Positions 44,501 to 55,700 of a stretch of 64,000 nt of DNA are shown one piece after another (within the stretch, counting starts at the first letter, position 1; every line of letters starts with the position of its first letter). The translations under genes and the position numbers were made by a program. This DNA is from Solanum dulcamara (lineage: Eukaryota; Streptophyta; Magnoliopsida; Solanales; Solanaceae). Below the pieces are notes generated by a model. The model was not told the origin of the DNA and did not search any database. It saw only the letters and a program-made list of their open reading frames with translations. The DNA is taken from assembly GCF_947179165.1 (NCBI RefSeq), contig NC_077248.1:16913256-16977255 (forward strand). The letters are read 5' to 3'.

Positions 44501-47500
44501 TTCATTATTTTCACCCTCATGTTCACATAAAAGACATCTTGAACAAATCTGAAGACTTCTTCTTTGTAGCTTATCTTGAGTTAGGCATGCTTTTCATAGG
44601 TTCTCTTATCATTTCTTGCAGCATTTATTGTTCATGAAGATTTTTTACTTTCATTTGCCCAGCTAAATAAGGAACCTCATTGACCCAATGATCCAATTTT
44701 TTCTTAAAAAACTTTTGTTAATTCACATGCCTAAGTATTGCCCGACCTTTGCATTTCTTGATCTCCGTTATTAGGCCATAATAATTCAAATCAGCTGGTG
44801 CTAAAATCTCTACGGCCTGCCGAGCAGCATCCACCCCTTGCGATCCATTCCATACCGAGCGTGACGTCTACGAGCTCCTCACCTCGTTCATCGTCACTCA
44901 TCTCCGTGGCCGAGGGTGAGTAGGATGTTAGGGCCTTCGCTTGGTGTAGGCTCGAGCGACACTTCCTCATTCTTCTCAGAGTGCTTCCTTCCCTTGCGGG
45001 TCTTCTTGCCAACATCTTGCTTGATGTTGGTGGCGGTAGTGGCGTTGATGTCTTCCTCACTTGCCATATCCCTTAGTAGAACCTCGCTCTGATAGCTTCA
45101 TATCGTTTTTTTAATATTTTATTTCTTGTTTTTAGATCCAGTTTTCATCGGGAGAATTCTTTTTTTTAGTTCAAGGAAGGTGTGCAATTTAGATTCGCTA
45201 GACCCGTCGTTCCTTCTCCGGCGAAGCCTCCAGCGAATTTCTTCTTTATTGTCAAGTATTATCTCATTTCTTGAATTATCTGGATTTATTTGTTATCAGT
45301 TTTTCACTTTGTAGTTTATAGCATTTTAGTGGCTTTGGTTACTGATGGTGGACTAGAGTCATGTTCTCAATTGGGGTTGAAGGCGAGGGAAAATAGTGGT
45401 AAGAGGGAGATGGGTTTTCGTAAGTTGAGAGTAGGATCGTGGAACATAGGGTCGTTTACAGAGAAGTCCATAGAACTAGTGAAGAGTCTTAAGAGGAGAA
45501 AAGTTAATATAACTTATGTCCAGGAGACTAGATGTGTAGGTTTCAAAGCTCGGAATGTGAACGGATTTAAATTATGGTACTCAGGAGGCTCAAGAGAAAG
45601 TAGTGGTATTCTAGTAGACGCGGATCTTAGGGAGTATGTGGTAGAGGTAAAGAGGATCAGTGTTTAGTAAGCTAGTTATAGGCAAGTTTATTGTGAATGT
45701 TGTTAGTGCGTATGCATCTCATGTGGGCCTGGATGAAGAAGTCAAAAGGCTTTTTTGGGAGGGTTTGGATGAGGTAGTGATAGGTATACTGAGTACCGAA
45801 AAGATTTTCATTGATGGAGATTTCAATGGTCATATCGGTACAACTTCTAATGGTTTTGATGATATCCATATAGGCTTTGATTTTGGGGAAAGGAATGGCG
45901 GCGGAGCATCTCTCCTGGAGTTTGCTAAAGCTTTTGAGTTGGTTATTGCTAACTCATGTTTTCTGAAGAGGGATAACCAATTGGTCACCTTTAGTAGCTA
46001 GGACTCAAATTGACTACTTACTCTTTCGGAAGGGTGATAGAGGCTTTTGTAAGGATTGCAAGGTTTTTCGAGTGAATATTACTACCCAACATAAGCTTTT
46101 GGTGATGGATTTGGAGATTAAGAGGGATAGGAGAAAAAAGATCCTTTATAACCGACCGAGGATTAGGTGGGGGCCCCAACTCCTGCTCTTTCTCGAGAGA
46201 TAGGGGAGAAGTTAAATGGTTTAGGCGCCTAGAGTAGTAGCGGGGATGTGAACAACATGTGTGACATGACAGCTAGTTGCATTAGAAAAACAGCTATCGA
46301 AGTTCTAGGGGTATCAAGAGGAATCTTTGGTAGTCGTCAAGGGAATTGGTGGTGGAATGGAGAAGTACAAGGCAAAGTAAAAGCCAAGAAGGTTGCCTAT
46401 ACGGAGTGGTTGGAGTACGTGGATGAGGAAGAGAAGAGTAGGCTTAAAGATATCTATAAGAAGGCAAAGACGAAAATGAAGTCGGCGGTCACTGGTGCTA
46501 AGACGACAACTTTTGAATGCTTATATGTCGAGTTAGGCTCGCCAAAGCGAGAGAGAAAATCCCGCGACCTGGATCTAGTAAAGTGCATCAAGAATGAGGA
46601 AGGTGAAGTGTTAGTAGATGAGACCTCTATCAAGCAAAGGTGGCAAGCTTACTTCCACATACTCTTAAATGAAAAAGGAGACAGAGACATTGTACTGGGT
46701 GATTTGGCGTACTGTCATAGTCTTCGAGACTTTAGGTACTGCAGGTGTTTTAGGGTTGAAGAGGTTAAACATGCTATTAGCAGGATGAGGAGGGAGAGAG
46801 CGATCGGACTCGATGAGATTCCGGTTGACTTTGGAAGAGCACTGACAAGGTAGGTTTGGAGTGATTGACTAAGTTGTTTAATGTTATTTTTAAGACTGCT
46901 AAGATGCCTGATGAAAGGAGGTGGAGTACTATGGTTCCATTGTACAAGAATAAGGGTGATATCCAAAACTGTAATAGTTACAGGGGTATCAAGTTGCTAA
47001 GCCACATTATGAAGATTTGGGAGAGAATGGTGGCGAGATGAGGGTGAGGAGAGGAGTGTCAATCTCAGAGAACCAGTTCGGATTCATGCCGGGGCGGTTG
47101 ACTACTAAAGCAATCCATCTTATGCGGAGATTGGTGGAGAAATTTAGAGAAAGAAAAAGGGATCTCCATATGGTGTTCATTGACCTTGAAAAGGCTTATG
47201 ACAAAGTTCCGAGGGATGTTTTCTGGAGGTGTCTGGAGGCTAAAGGTGTCCCGATAGTGTATATTAGGGCGATAAATGACATGTATGCTGGAGCTAAGAC
47301 TCGGGTTAGGACGGTGGGAGATGACTTAGAGCATTTTCCTGTTGAGATGAGACTACATTAGGGATCTGTGCTAAGTCCTTTTCTTTTTGCCTTAGTGATG
47401 GATGAGCTGACACGATCTATTCAAGAGGAGGTTCCATGGTGTATTCTATTTGCGGACGATATAGTTCTGATTAATGAGACTCGAGGCAGAGTTAACAATA

Positions 47501-50500
47501 TGTTGGAGGTATGGAGACAAATGCTGGAGTCCAAAGGGTTCGGATTGAGCAGGACCAAAATAGAATACTTAGAGTGCAAATTCAGTGTTGCGATGGATAA
47601 AGAGGGCATGGAAGTGAGGCTTGCCACTCAACCTATCCCTAAGATAAAAAGCTTTAAATATCTTGAATCCATCATCTAGAGTAGTGGAGACATCGATGAT
47701 GATGTCACACACCGCATTGGGGCAGCGTGGATGAAATAGAGGCTTGCCTCTGGAGTCCTGTGTGATAAGAAAGTATCACCTAAATTTAAAGGTAGGTTTT
47801 ATAGAATGGTGGTTAGATCAGCGTTGTTATATAGAGTGGAGTGTTGGCCAGTAAAGAACTCTCATATTCAGAAGATGCATGTGATGGAGATGTGGACGTT
47901 GAGATGGATGTGTGGATACACTAGGAGTGATAACATCAGGAATGAGGTTATTCGGGAGAAGGTGGGAGTGGTATCTATGGCAGACAAGATGAGAGAAGCG
48001 AAACTGAGATGGTTTGGGCATGTGCAGAGGAAGGGTGTCGACGCCCGAGTTAGGAGGTGCTAGCGGTTGGATTTGGGGATTATGTGGAGGGATAGAGGTA
48101 GACCGAAAAAGTATTGGAGAGAGGTGATTAGACATGATATGACGTTACTCCATATCACCGAGGACATGACCTTAGATAGAAAGGAGTGGAGTTCACGGAT
48201 TAGGGTAGAAGGCTAGTAGGAATAGATTGGTGTCTGGCCGTGTGCCGGTTTAGGGTGGTCGTAGATTTAGGCGTGCGTGCCTTTTTTTAGTTATGTTGTT
48301 ACTGTCTTTGATTATCACATTAATCACATTGTTTTGCTATCATTATTGTTCTTGTTATTGCTCTTGGTCTGTAAAATTTGCATCGCTTTTTGTTTTTTTG
48401 TGCCAATATGATATATATAGTGTTTTTTTCTTTTACTTGGGACTGTGACTTTCGGAAACCACTTTTCTATCTCAATGAGTTAGTATTAAGGTCTGCGTAC
48501 ATTTTACCCTCCCCAGACCCCACTTGTGGGATTTCACTGGGTATGTTGTTGTTGTTGATGCTAAAATTGTTAATGCTTAGTGAAATAGTACCGCTAATTG
48601 CTTGAATATTTTCAAATGCCCTTCTGGTTAGAGTGGATGAGAGTTTCTTCCAAATTTTACATTTATAGGTTGAAATATTACAATTTCAAAAGGCAATTAA
48701 GTTGAGCAATCATCACCTTGTGTTGGATTATCAAAGTATTCATTACACTTACAGTATGCACCAAATTCCTGTCAGGAATGAGGTTGTGCTTGAAATTGAT
48801 TGAAAATGGACACATTTCTCATTTTCACAAGCTAGGCCTAAATCATATAAACGTTTGTTTCTTCCACAAGTAAAATCCCATAAGGAGTAAGAGACTCTAA
48901 TTAAATATAGGTTTTTTGAAGTCTGTTTTTTTTGATGATTTACGGAAGAAAATTTAGTGTGCAACATTCCATAACATCCTACAGTTTCGTCAGTGTTCGC
49001 TTAAAAAAGACAGAGACTCTATCATCAGAGATCATTTTTCTTTTAATTGAGGAGGTTGTTCCCTTTCATTCAAGATTCAACATCAAGCAGATTCATATGG
49101 GTGTCTGGAGATGGAGACACCAAATCAGTATATCATATTGCAGATGAAGAGCATTGTATTTGGCTATACTTCCGTTTAATTTGAACTGTAATATGGACTC
49201 ATTTCTCTTAGTAATGATCTTGTTCAGTTCTTGGAAGAGGATAAATATTTCAGCTTCTTGAAACAGTGTATAGAGCAATCTAATGCCCTTCAATCAGAGT
49301 GCCACTCTGAGTACCACGCCCTTCAGAGTTCTATTCAAGATTATCAAGGAAAGGTAAGTGCATGCAAGCAGAGAACAACAGAAGCACAATCTGAAGCTGC
49401 TGCAGATGGTGAAATAGATAGGTTGCAGAAAGAGTTGGACCAGGAGATCTAGAGAGTAGAACTTAAGAGTTATAACCGATGAGATCAATGATTTAGATCG
49501 TCAAAGAGTCTCTATTGAGGAGCAAAGGCAATTGCTCCAGAAACTTGAGCAAGATCAGCTTCAAGCAGAGATGAAACTATCATTGTATGCCCCAGTTACA
49601 AGTATCATCTCGGACTTGGATGATCAATCAAAAATATCAGGCCATACTGTGGAGAGAGATAAGAAGGTGGTTGGAAATTTCGAGTTTGATCCATCAAAGC
49701 TGACTGCCTTTGACACTTGTAACAGCATCTGGAAGATGATTAATTTTGTAAGAAGCAGCATTGCTCAGGGGAGGAGGCTTAGTTATCACTTGGATTTTAG
49801 AGTACCGTATCACGTTGGCTGATCAGTTTAATCTGATCATATATCTCATATGTCCAACAACAACCAAAAAAAGAACTGTAATACAGATCAACAATGGTTA
49901 TTCTACTTTAAGACATGATATGATCCTAATCCGGTTTTATAAAGAAGCAATGACTAACAGAAAAAAAAAGATGAAAATTGTCAAATCAAATGAACAAGTT
50001 GGGTCAGCTGGATCTTTCTAGTAATTATTAGTTTATCAACCAAGTCTTAAATTTAAAACTAGTTGGTTGTGAAGGGAGCTTTGGCTCAGCTCTGATAGCT
50101 GCATATCCCTTAGAAGAGGAGTTGCAACCTCAATGTTTTGAGGGATCAAAAGGATTACAGCCTAAAAAGCTAGTTGGCCACACTAGATAATGATGACGCA
50201 AGTATTTAGAATTTTGATTTGTGGTCAATGAGTCAAATTGATTGCTTGATTTGAGACAACTTTTTCAAAGATATCACAGCAGTTCTTTTTACTTCGTTTA
50301 CCAGGAAACATCTTTTAGGAGCAATCAACTTATTACTTTGACTAATCCAGGATGCTGGAAATCATCAACGCAAGACTAATTTTCTTTCTGATAGACACTA
50401 CTTCAAAACTTTTTAAAAGTGAGATAAGTGTTACTGCTAGCATATATGGCAATTATGATGGCTTGGGCGAAATTTCAACCTTGCCTATATGACAATATTG

Positions 50501-51359
50501 TGTTCAACACAGTTTGAGACAGATAGGAGAACAGATGTCAATTTTAATTTGCTCTTGCATGGATCTCTAACCCTTTCTCGAAATTTCCTTAAGATTGAGT
50601 GCTCAAGGAGGAAATTTACTTCAAACTCAGTATGTTGGTCTGATGATTTTTGCATTATGGTTGTAATGTTGTACTTATATATGTTTTTGTTCTACCCCTG
50701 AATGAGCATTGGTTTGAGTTTGACATATGGAATTCATACTGATTAAATAATTTTTGTTGCAGGAACATCATTTTTCTCTGCTGCAACGTGAACTTGAAAA
50801 GCTTCGGAATGACATTGAAAAAATGCGTAGTGAACTTAGGTACAATTGAATTGTCAAAAAAATGATTCTTACTTTTGAGTGCCAGTTTCATTAACCAATA
50901 TTATTTGTTCATGCAGGTATGAGGTTGACAAGCTTACAGCTGGCCAACGGTTGGATTTAAATCTTGAAAGAGGGTAAGGCTTGAAGAGTGTTAGATGTTA
51001 GTGAATGATTAGATTGTTCATTTTCAACTCCTTGATGATTGATTGTGGACTGTGGTCATTCTAAATTGTGTAGACGCATCCGTGATGAGCTTGCCAATCA
51101 AAATGCAGAAACTACAAATCTTACAAATAAGCTTGATCGAGTAAGTGTTGGCTCTTGTATATTTTGAGCGTGAACGTTCTTTAAACTCAATGCATCTTGT
51201 TAATATCTTTTCTTTTTCTCATGCTTGATCCATGTATAGGAAATTCATGCATTGAGGGCGCAAATTGAAGCTGCAAAATATGAAGTGATTAAATACTGTA
51301 TAGGTACTCTTGTCTCTATCTCGGCTGTTGGTCTTGCAGTGCTACGGTTATATACCTAA
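41598..51359 (+). CDS. FMP32: Mitochondrial DUF1640 protein (FMP32 / MCUR1-CCDC90 family), seven exons
   Basis: Exons: 41598-41852, 42235-42366, 42454-42513, 50763-50839, 50917-50973, 51074-51140 and 51240-51359 (768 nt, 255 codons plus stop). All introns are GT-AG and phases join without a break. Residues 1-40 form a basic, serine-rich presequence ([20 protein letters not shown]). From about residue 78 follows the DUF1640 core: [20 protein letters not shown] then [20 protein letters not shown], a coiled coil over about 140-230 ([20 protein letters not shown]), and a C-terminal membrane helix ([18 protein letters not shown]). The layout is that of inner-membrane FMP32/MCUR1-type proteins, linked in other organisms to the calcium uniporter and respiratory-complex assembly; the role in this plant is not shown. 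Intron 3 is 8249 bp and carries several insertions. The CDS shows no defect, so I take it as functional. Confidence 0.92.
43290..43478 (+). mobile_element. tRNA-derived SINE with A-rich tail
   Basis: Box B-like GGGTCGAACTC (43333) with a weak box A-like block near 43306, then the body GCGGGGCTTTTACCCTGTGT and GCACCCAAAGGATTGCGGCT, and GCGGGTTTTCCTTCTCG before AAAAAAGAAAAG. The body and 3' part look like a polyA solanaceous SINE (SolS type). Same orientation as FMP32. Confidence 0.6.
44150..44780 (-). mobile_element. L1-type LINE 3' fragment
   Basis: Minus-strand translation gives a zinc-binding RT C-terminal (zf-RVT) region: [20 protein letters not shown] with NNEHLFLNC, then [29 protein letters not shown] and [10 protein letters not shown]. 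This is the C-terminal end of plant L1 ORF2. Only this end is present, with stops upstream; it is a 5'-truncated relic. Confidence 0.75.
44790..45096 (-). mobile_element. LTR-retrotransposon fragment: primer-binding site and start of gag
   Basis: Minus strand: CTATCAGAGCGAGGTTCTAC (45095 down), an initiator tRNA-Met-type site with one change, followed 18 bases later by an ATG (45067) and an acidic/basic frame [20 protein letters not shown], then [16 protein letters not shown] frameshift moves into the frame with [13 protein letters not shown]. It resembles the 5' start of gag in gypsy elements whose first codons closely follow the primer site. LTRs and pol are missing. Confidence 0.55.
45285..48562 (+). 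mobile_element. RTE-clade LINE (degenerate)
   Basis: Plus-strand pieces follow one another: an APE-type endonuclease (about 45410-46000; [39 protein letters not shown]), a linker, and an RT (about 46590-47680; [44 protein letters not shown], catalytic FADD at 47449-47460, [11 protein letters not shown] block), then the C-terminal part [20 protein letters not shown] and [10 protein letters not shown]. The APE and RT style and the (TTG)n tail after ACCCCACTTGTGGGATTTCA (about 48513-48562) mark an RTE-type element. Stops near 45665, 46000, 47360 and 47680 and frameshifts make it inactive, though the catalytic FADD survives. It lies in the same orientation as FMP32. Confidence 0.88.
48480..48562 (+). 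repeat. RTE/TS-SINE-type 3' tail with TTG repeats
   Basis: AAGGTCTGCGTACATTTTAC followed by CCTCCCCAGACCCCACTTGT, GGGATTTCACTGGGTATG and TTGTTGTTGTTG. This tail is known from both solanaceous TTG-tailed SINEs and RTE elements; here it ends the RTE copy or is a SINE inserted next to it. Confidence 0.65.
48563..49194. other. Intronic spacer, nothing recognised
   Basis: Part of FMP32 intron 3; no feature supported. Confidence 0.4.
49195..49825 (+). pseudogene. SPC24: Kinetochore protein SPC24 homolog retrocopy in an FMP32 intron
   Basis: A continuous, intron-free match to plant SPC24 (NDC80 complex subunit): [72 protein letters not shown], then after a frameshift [74 protein letters not shown] and NSIWKMINF. 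The order covers coiled coil and globular C-terminal domain. A stop (about 49450) with a frameshift after DQEI breaks the frame, and the tail runs into unrelated sequence. Lack of introns over about 550 bases indicates a processed copy, though I see no polyA tail or target duplication. It has the same orientation as the host gene. Confidence 0.82.
49826..50762. other. Intronic spacer, nothing recognised
   Basis: Remainder of FMP32 intron 3 up to the acceptor TTGTTGCAG at 50754-50762. Confidence 0.4.
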
Positions 51360-52764
51360 GATATTGCAGAAGACATTTGTTGCTGAATTTTTAAACAAGC
51401 ACGGGTGCCCAGATGTTGACAGTATTCTTTTAAGAAGCTTGAATAGAAATCAACCACAATGTCAAACCGCTGTAATATTCACAACTTGGTAGATAGGCTA
51501 ACAATTGTATTCATTTTCTTTCAAGCTTGTTCATTTGTTCAGATTTAAGTAGCTCACCACATATTCAATGTTTGCTATGGCAATATTTCAAAATTTGGGA
51601 TGTTGATATAATCTTTCTGCTGCCTTAGTCGTTTTCAACATGTTTTCCCTTGTGCAATAATGTTGATTGACTGTGTGTTCTCTTGTTGAGGTTATAACAG
51701 CTTGTGTAGTAGAAAAGCCATTTTTAGTAGACTTTCAAATGACAATATTGTTTACCCCTTTTCACTTGTTGCAAACTTGTACTACAACGGGCTGTGTAGC
51801 TGTTGAAATGATCATATCTGAATGGCAATTATTCTTGGTGGTAGACCTGATAACAATGGGCGGATAATAAATACTAATTCAATTGAAGAGTTAGTCAGGT
51901 ATACTGGGTGTTAAAATATTCAACAAATGTAACGTACACAGAAATTTATCCCAAAGGATTTTACCCAAAACAAATGGAACAAGCCCCAAAACATGAATAT
52001 ATATATATATTCAAGCACATCTATGATACATCAACTATAATTAATCTCCAAATTCTCTATCTATTCTCTCGTATTACAATGGTGATTTTTCATACCAACA
52101 GCGCCAAGATGAGGTTGAACACCATCAACCATCAAGATATTGGAAAACCGTTCTGCGCCAAGTTAGTATTGAAATTGATTTGCTAAAGCCATTAATCAAC
52201 AATGTGTGGGTTGGTGATGAAGATGAAGACGCACCACTTAAAGGCTTTGTTCATAAACTTGAGTATGAGTAGAAGATTGGGGCATAACACTGCCAACTGT
52301 AGAGTGCTAAAAGAGACCGGATGAGATAAGAGAGAAAAGGACCAAAGAAGAAGCTGTCACTCATCAAAAGAATAATGCCAATATCACAGACAAGTTAGGC
52401 AAACATAAAATGAATGAAAGGGGAAAGGATTGGACTTATCGATTATCAATTTATATAAAATATTAAGATATTAACTTATCAGTTATTGTTCGTCATCGGT
52501 TTGGTTATTGGTTTAACCATTAACATTTGACACAAAAAAATCTTTAAAAATCACTTATAAACAAGGTGACAAATCAAATGAACCATATATATGAGTTGAA
52601 AAATTACATCTTGCTCAAAAACAAACACTTGTAGGATAATCGAGAGTTTGAGATAATTAGAAATATAAGTATGTTGAAACTAAAACCTAGGTTAAAGACT
52701 TTATATACTGAATGTTAATATAATTTATTAATTTACTATCAGATTATCAATTAACCCATTAACT
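51360..52764. other. 3' flank of FMP32 and spacer
   Basis: The 3' UTR starts at 51360; its end is unknown. At 52095-52275 one frame reads QQRQDEVEHHQPSRYWKTVL then RQVSIEIDLLKPLINNVWVG, DEDEDAPLKGFVHKLEYE and a stop. It looks like a real C-terminal protein fragment, but I do not recognise the family. Nothing else is supported. Confidence 0.45.
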
Positions 52765-55700
52765 AACTTGGTCTTGCTTTGGGTAACTAAACTTCGCTTC
52801 CATGGGGAGGAGGGAGCGTATCCCTTCCCAGAAGGTTCTAATGGCTCAGGAATCACAGGCAGCAGCTCAAAAAGGCCGGAAATCAAACCAGATAGCAGTG
52901 GAAGGACCATCTTCAGCAGTGCATGCAGCGAGATCTAATGTAACAATAAAATTAGGGAACGGAGGATCAAATCTAGGGCAGGAAATAGATTCAGCTAAAG
53001 GAATTATCAGTGAGGAACCAACAGATTCGCCAATTGAAATTCAAGGTACCGGGCGAGAAGCAACTGAGAGAGGAATAGTTAAGGAAACACAGAGATTAGC
53101 TGCACAAGTCTGGGAGGAAATTGTGGAAACACAACCAAGGCTCAGCCAAGTTGATTTAGCAAGTAGCGGGAAGAAATCTTGGGCGGATCAAGTGGAGAGG
53201 AGAAAGAACCAGTGAAGGTACGCAACTCTGTGTGGGATAATTTTGATATTACTAAGGTGTCAAATGCTGGGTATAAGTTAGAGTATATGGCTCCGGTTAT
53301 GAATGGGTAGTCACAGGAGGTTGAAATTAAAGTCGATGATATTAGCTCAGAAATAGAGTATTGGCGTTCTGCAATAGTGTGCTATGTACTGGGGGCTCAC
53401 CTTCCTTTTGAAGTTATAAGAGGCTATATAAAGAGGCTATGGGGCAAGCATGGAATTAGTAAAGTAGCTATGTTGAAGAATGGAGTGATTCTTGAGAGGT
53501 TTGATACAGTAGTTGGAAAGGATGAGGTGATCCAAGGAGGAATATATCATTTTGATAATAAGCCCTTCATAGTGAAGGCATGAAATCCTGACATGGAGTT
53601 CACAAGGGATAAGCTCTACACAGTCCCTATATGGATCAGGTTCCAAGGGCTTGATTTCAAGTATTGGAGTCCTAAAGCTTTGAGCAAATTAGGGAGTATG
53701 GTGGGGAAGCCGATGATGGTAGATAACAATACTAAGAAGAAGAATGGATTGAACTTTGCTCGACTACTTGTGGAGGTAGGGATGGATACTAAACTACCTG
53801 AACTCATAGTGTTTAAATACGAGAGGGGTCATGTAGTTGAGAAGAAAGTTATATATGACTGGAAACCAACATTATGCACTTATTGCCATAAGTATGGGCA
53901 TGGAGTGGATATATGTAGGAAGAAAAAGATGGGTGCCACTGGAGGAAATGTAACAAAAGGGAGAACTGAAAGAAAGGGGGTAAACAATGATGAGGGGACT
54001 TTAAAAGGACATGGGACTCAACTAGTGCAGATCCAAGATAGAGCTTCCAGACCAGGGAGTAGTCAGACACAAGTGACACCAATAAGGCACAATGAAGAGA
54101 TGGTATGGGTAACACCACAAAAAACAGGTAAGAGTCAGAAAATAGAAGTTCAGCAAGGGCATCAACAACTACAAAATTCCAATTCCTTTCAGGTTTTGGG
54201 AGGCAGTGGGGGAAATATTAACCATAATAAGAGATTGAACACATTGGGACAAGTTGGAAATGTTGGTAATGAATCCATACCTATTATGGGGATGGTTAAC
54301 ATGTTAAGTTGGAACGTCAGAGGGCTGAATAGCCCTAATAAGCAAAAGGAGGTGAAGCTCCTTTGCAGTGAAGAACAAGTTGGTCTAATTGGACTGTTAG
54401 AAACAAAGATAAAAAACAACAAGATTGAATAAGTTGCTGATAAATTGTTTGGAGGATGGAGTTACACTACAAATTTAATGGAGCATTATAATGGAAGAAT
54501 ATGGATTACATGGAGGCCAGACTATTACAAAGTGACCCCAATAGATAAGACAGCCCAATATATCACTTGCGAGGTTTTTTACATTCCACTACAATTGACA
54601 TATGTAATTACTTTTGTGTATGCCTTTAATACAAAGGAGGAGAGGTGAGTGCTTTGGAGTAACTTAATGACTTATCAAAGAGGTTTTCAAATGCCATGGA
54701 TGATCCTAGATGATTTTAATTTAGTCCTGAGGGCAGAAGACAGAATAGGGAGCAATCCTATAACATGGGCAGATGTGGTGGATTTCCGCACATGTATTGA
54801 CAAGTGTGAATTGATTGAACTTCCGCATGCTGGCAGTAAGTATACATGGAATGACAAGGGTAGTAATCCAAGGATTTTCTCGAAAATAGATTGGATCTTC
54901 ATAAACAATATGTGGCTGGATAGTATGCCTTCTTGTAGAGCCATTTTCCTGCCTGAAGGTATCAGTGATCATTATCCAGATAAAATAACATGGGTAGCAG
55001 AGGGACCAAGGGAGAAGAAGCAGTTCCATTATTGAAATGTGTGGGCTCAACATCTAAATTTTACTAGAGTGGTTAAGGAAGTGTGGAGAGAGTATATAGA
55101 GGGGTGCAAGATGTTCCAAATAGTAAAGAAGCTGAAACTAATGAAGCAGAAACTTAAGAAATTTAACTCTCAACATTTCAGGAATATTATCTCAGAAGCA
55201 AGTGAGGATAGAATAGCATTAAAAGAAGTACAGGGGAGACTACAAGCTGTCCCTTCTAATGTGCAAATCCAAATGGAAGAAAATACAGTATACCAAAAGT
55301 ATAGGAGATCTTCTTATATAGCTGAGATGTACTTGCAACAGAAAAGTAAGGCTACATGGATCAGACTAGGTGATGACAACACAAAGTATTTCCATTCAGT
55401 CATTAAGCATAGGAAACTACGGCAGGCCACCACTCAACGAAAGGATGATCAAAGTAAATGGCAAACTGACCCTACAAGTATAGCTAACATATTTGTTAAG
55501 TACTACACTGAGCTTTTGGGCACTAGCACTGATAGTAGGAGCAGAGCTTCAATAAGGGTTATTCAAAATGGTCCTTGCTTGACTACAGAACACAAGCTGG
55601 AGTTATTGAGACCATTCTCTGAGAAGGAGGTAAAAGAAGCAATGTTCAAAATAGATAGCAACAAAAGTCCTGGGCCTGATGGGTTTGGTAGTGGTTTCTT

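Larger units (their letters stand above)
42514..50762 (+). other. Intron 3 of FMP32, enlarged to 8.2 kb by insertions
   Basis: It starts CAGGTACAAAA and ends TTGTTGCAGGAAC. It holds a SINE (43290-43478), an L1 piece (44150-44780), a gag/primer-site fragment (44790-45096), an RTE LINE (45285-48562) and an SPC24 retrocopy (49195-49825). The remaining parts (42514-43290, 43640-44100, 48563-49190, 49830-50762) show nothing recognisable. Confidence 0.85.

Noticed and set aside
49195..49825. SPC24 copy as a functional gene or as FMP32 coding exons
   Set aside because: A stop and frameshift break it, and FMP32 exons 3 and 4 join in phase without it.
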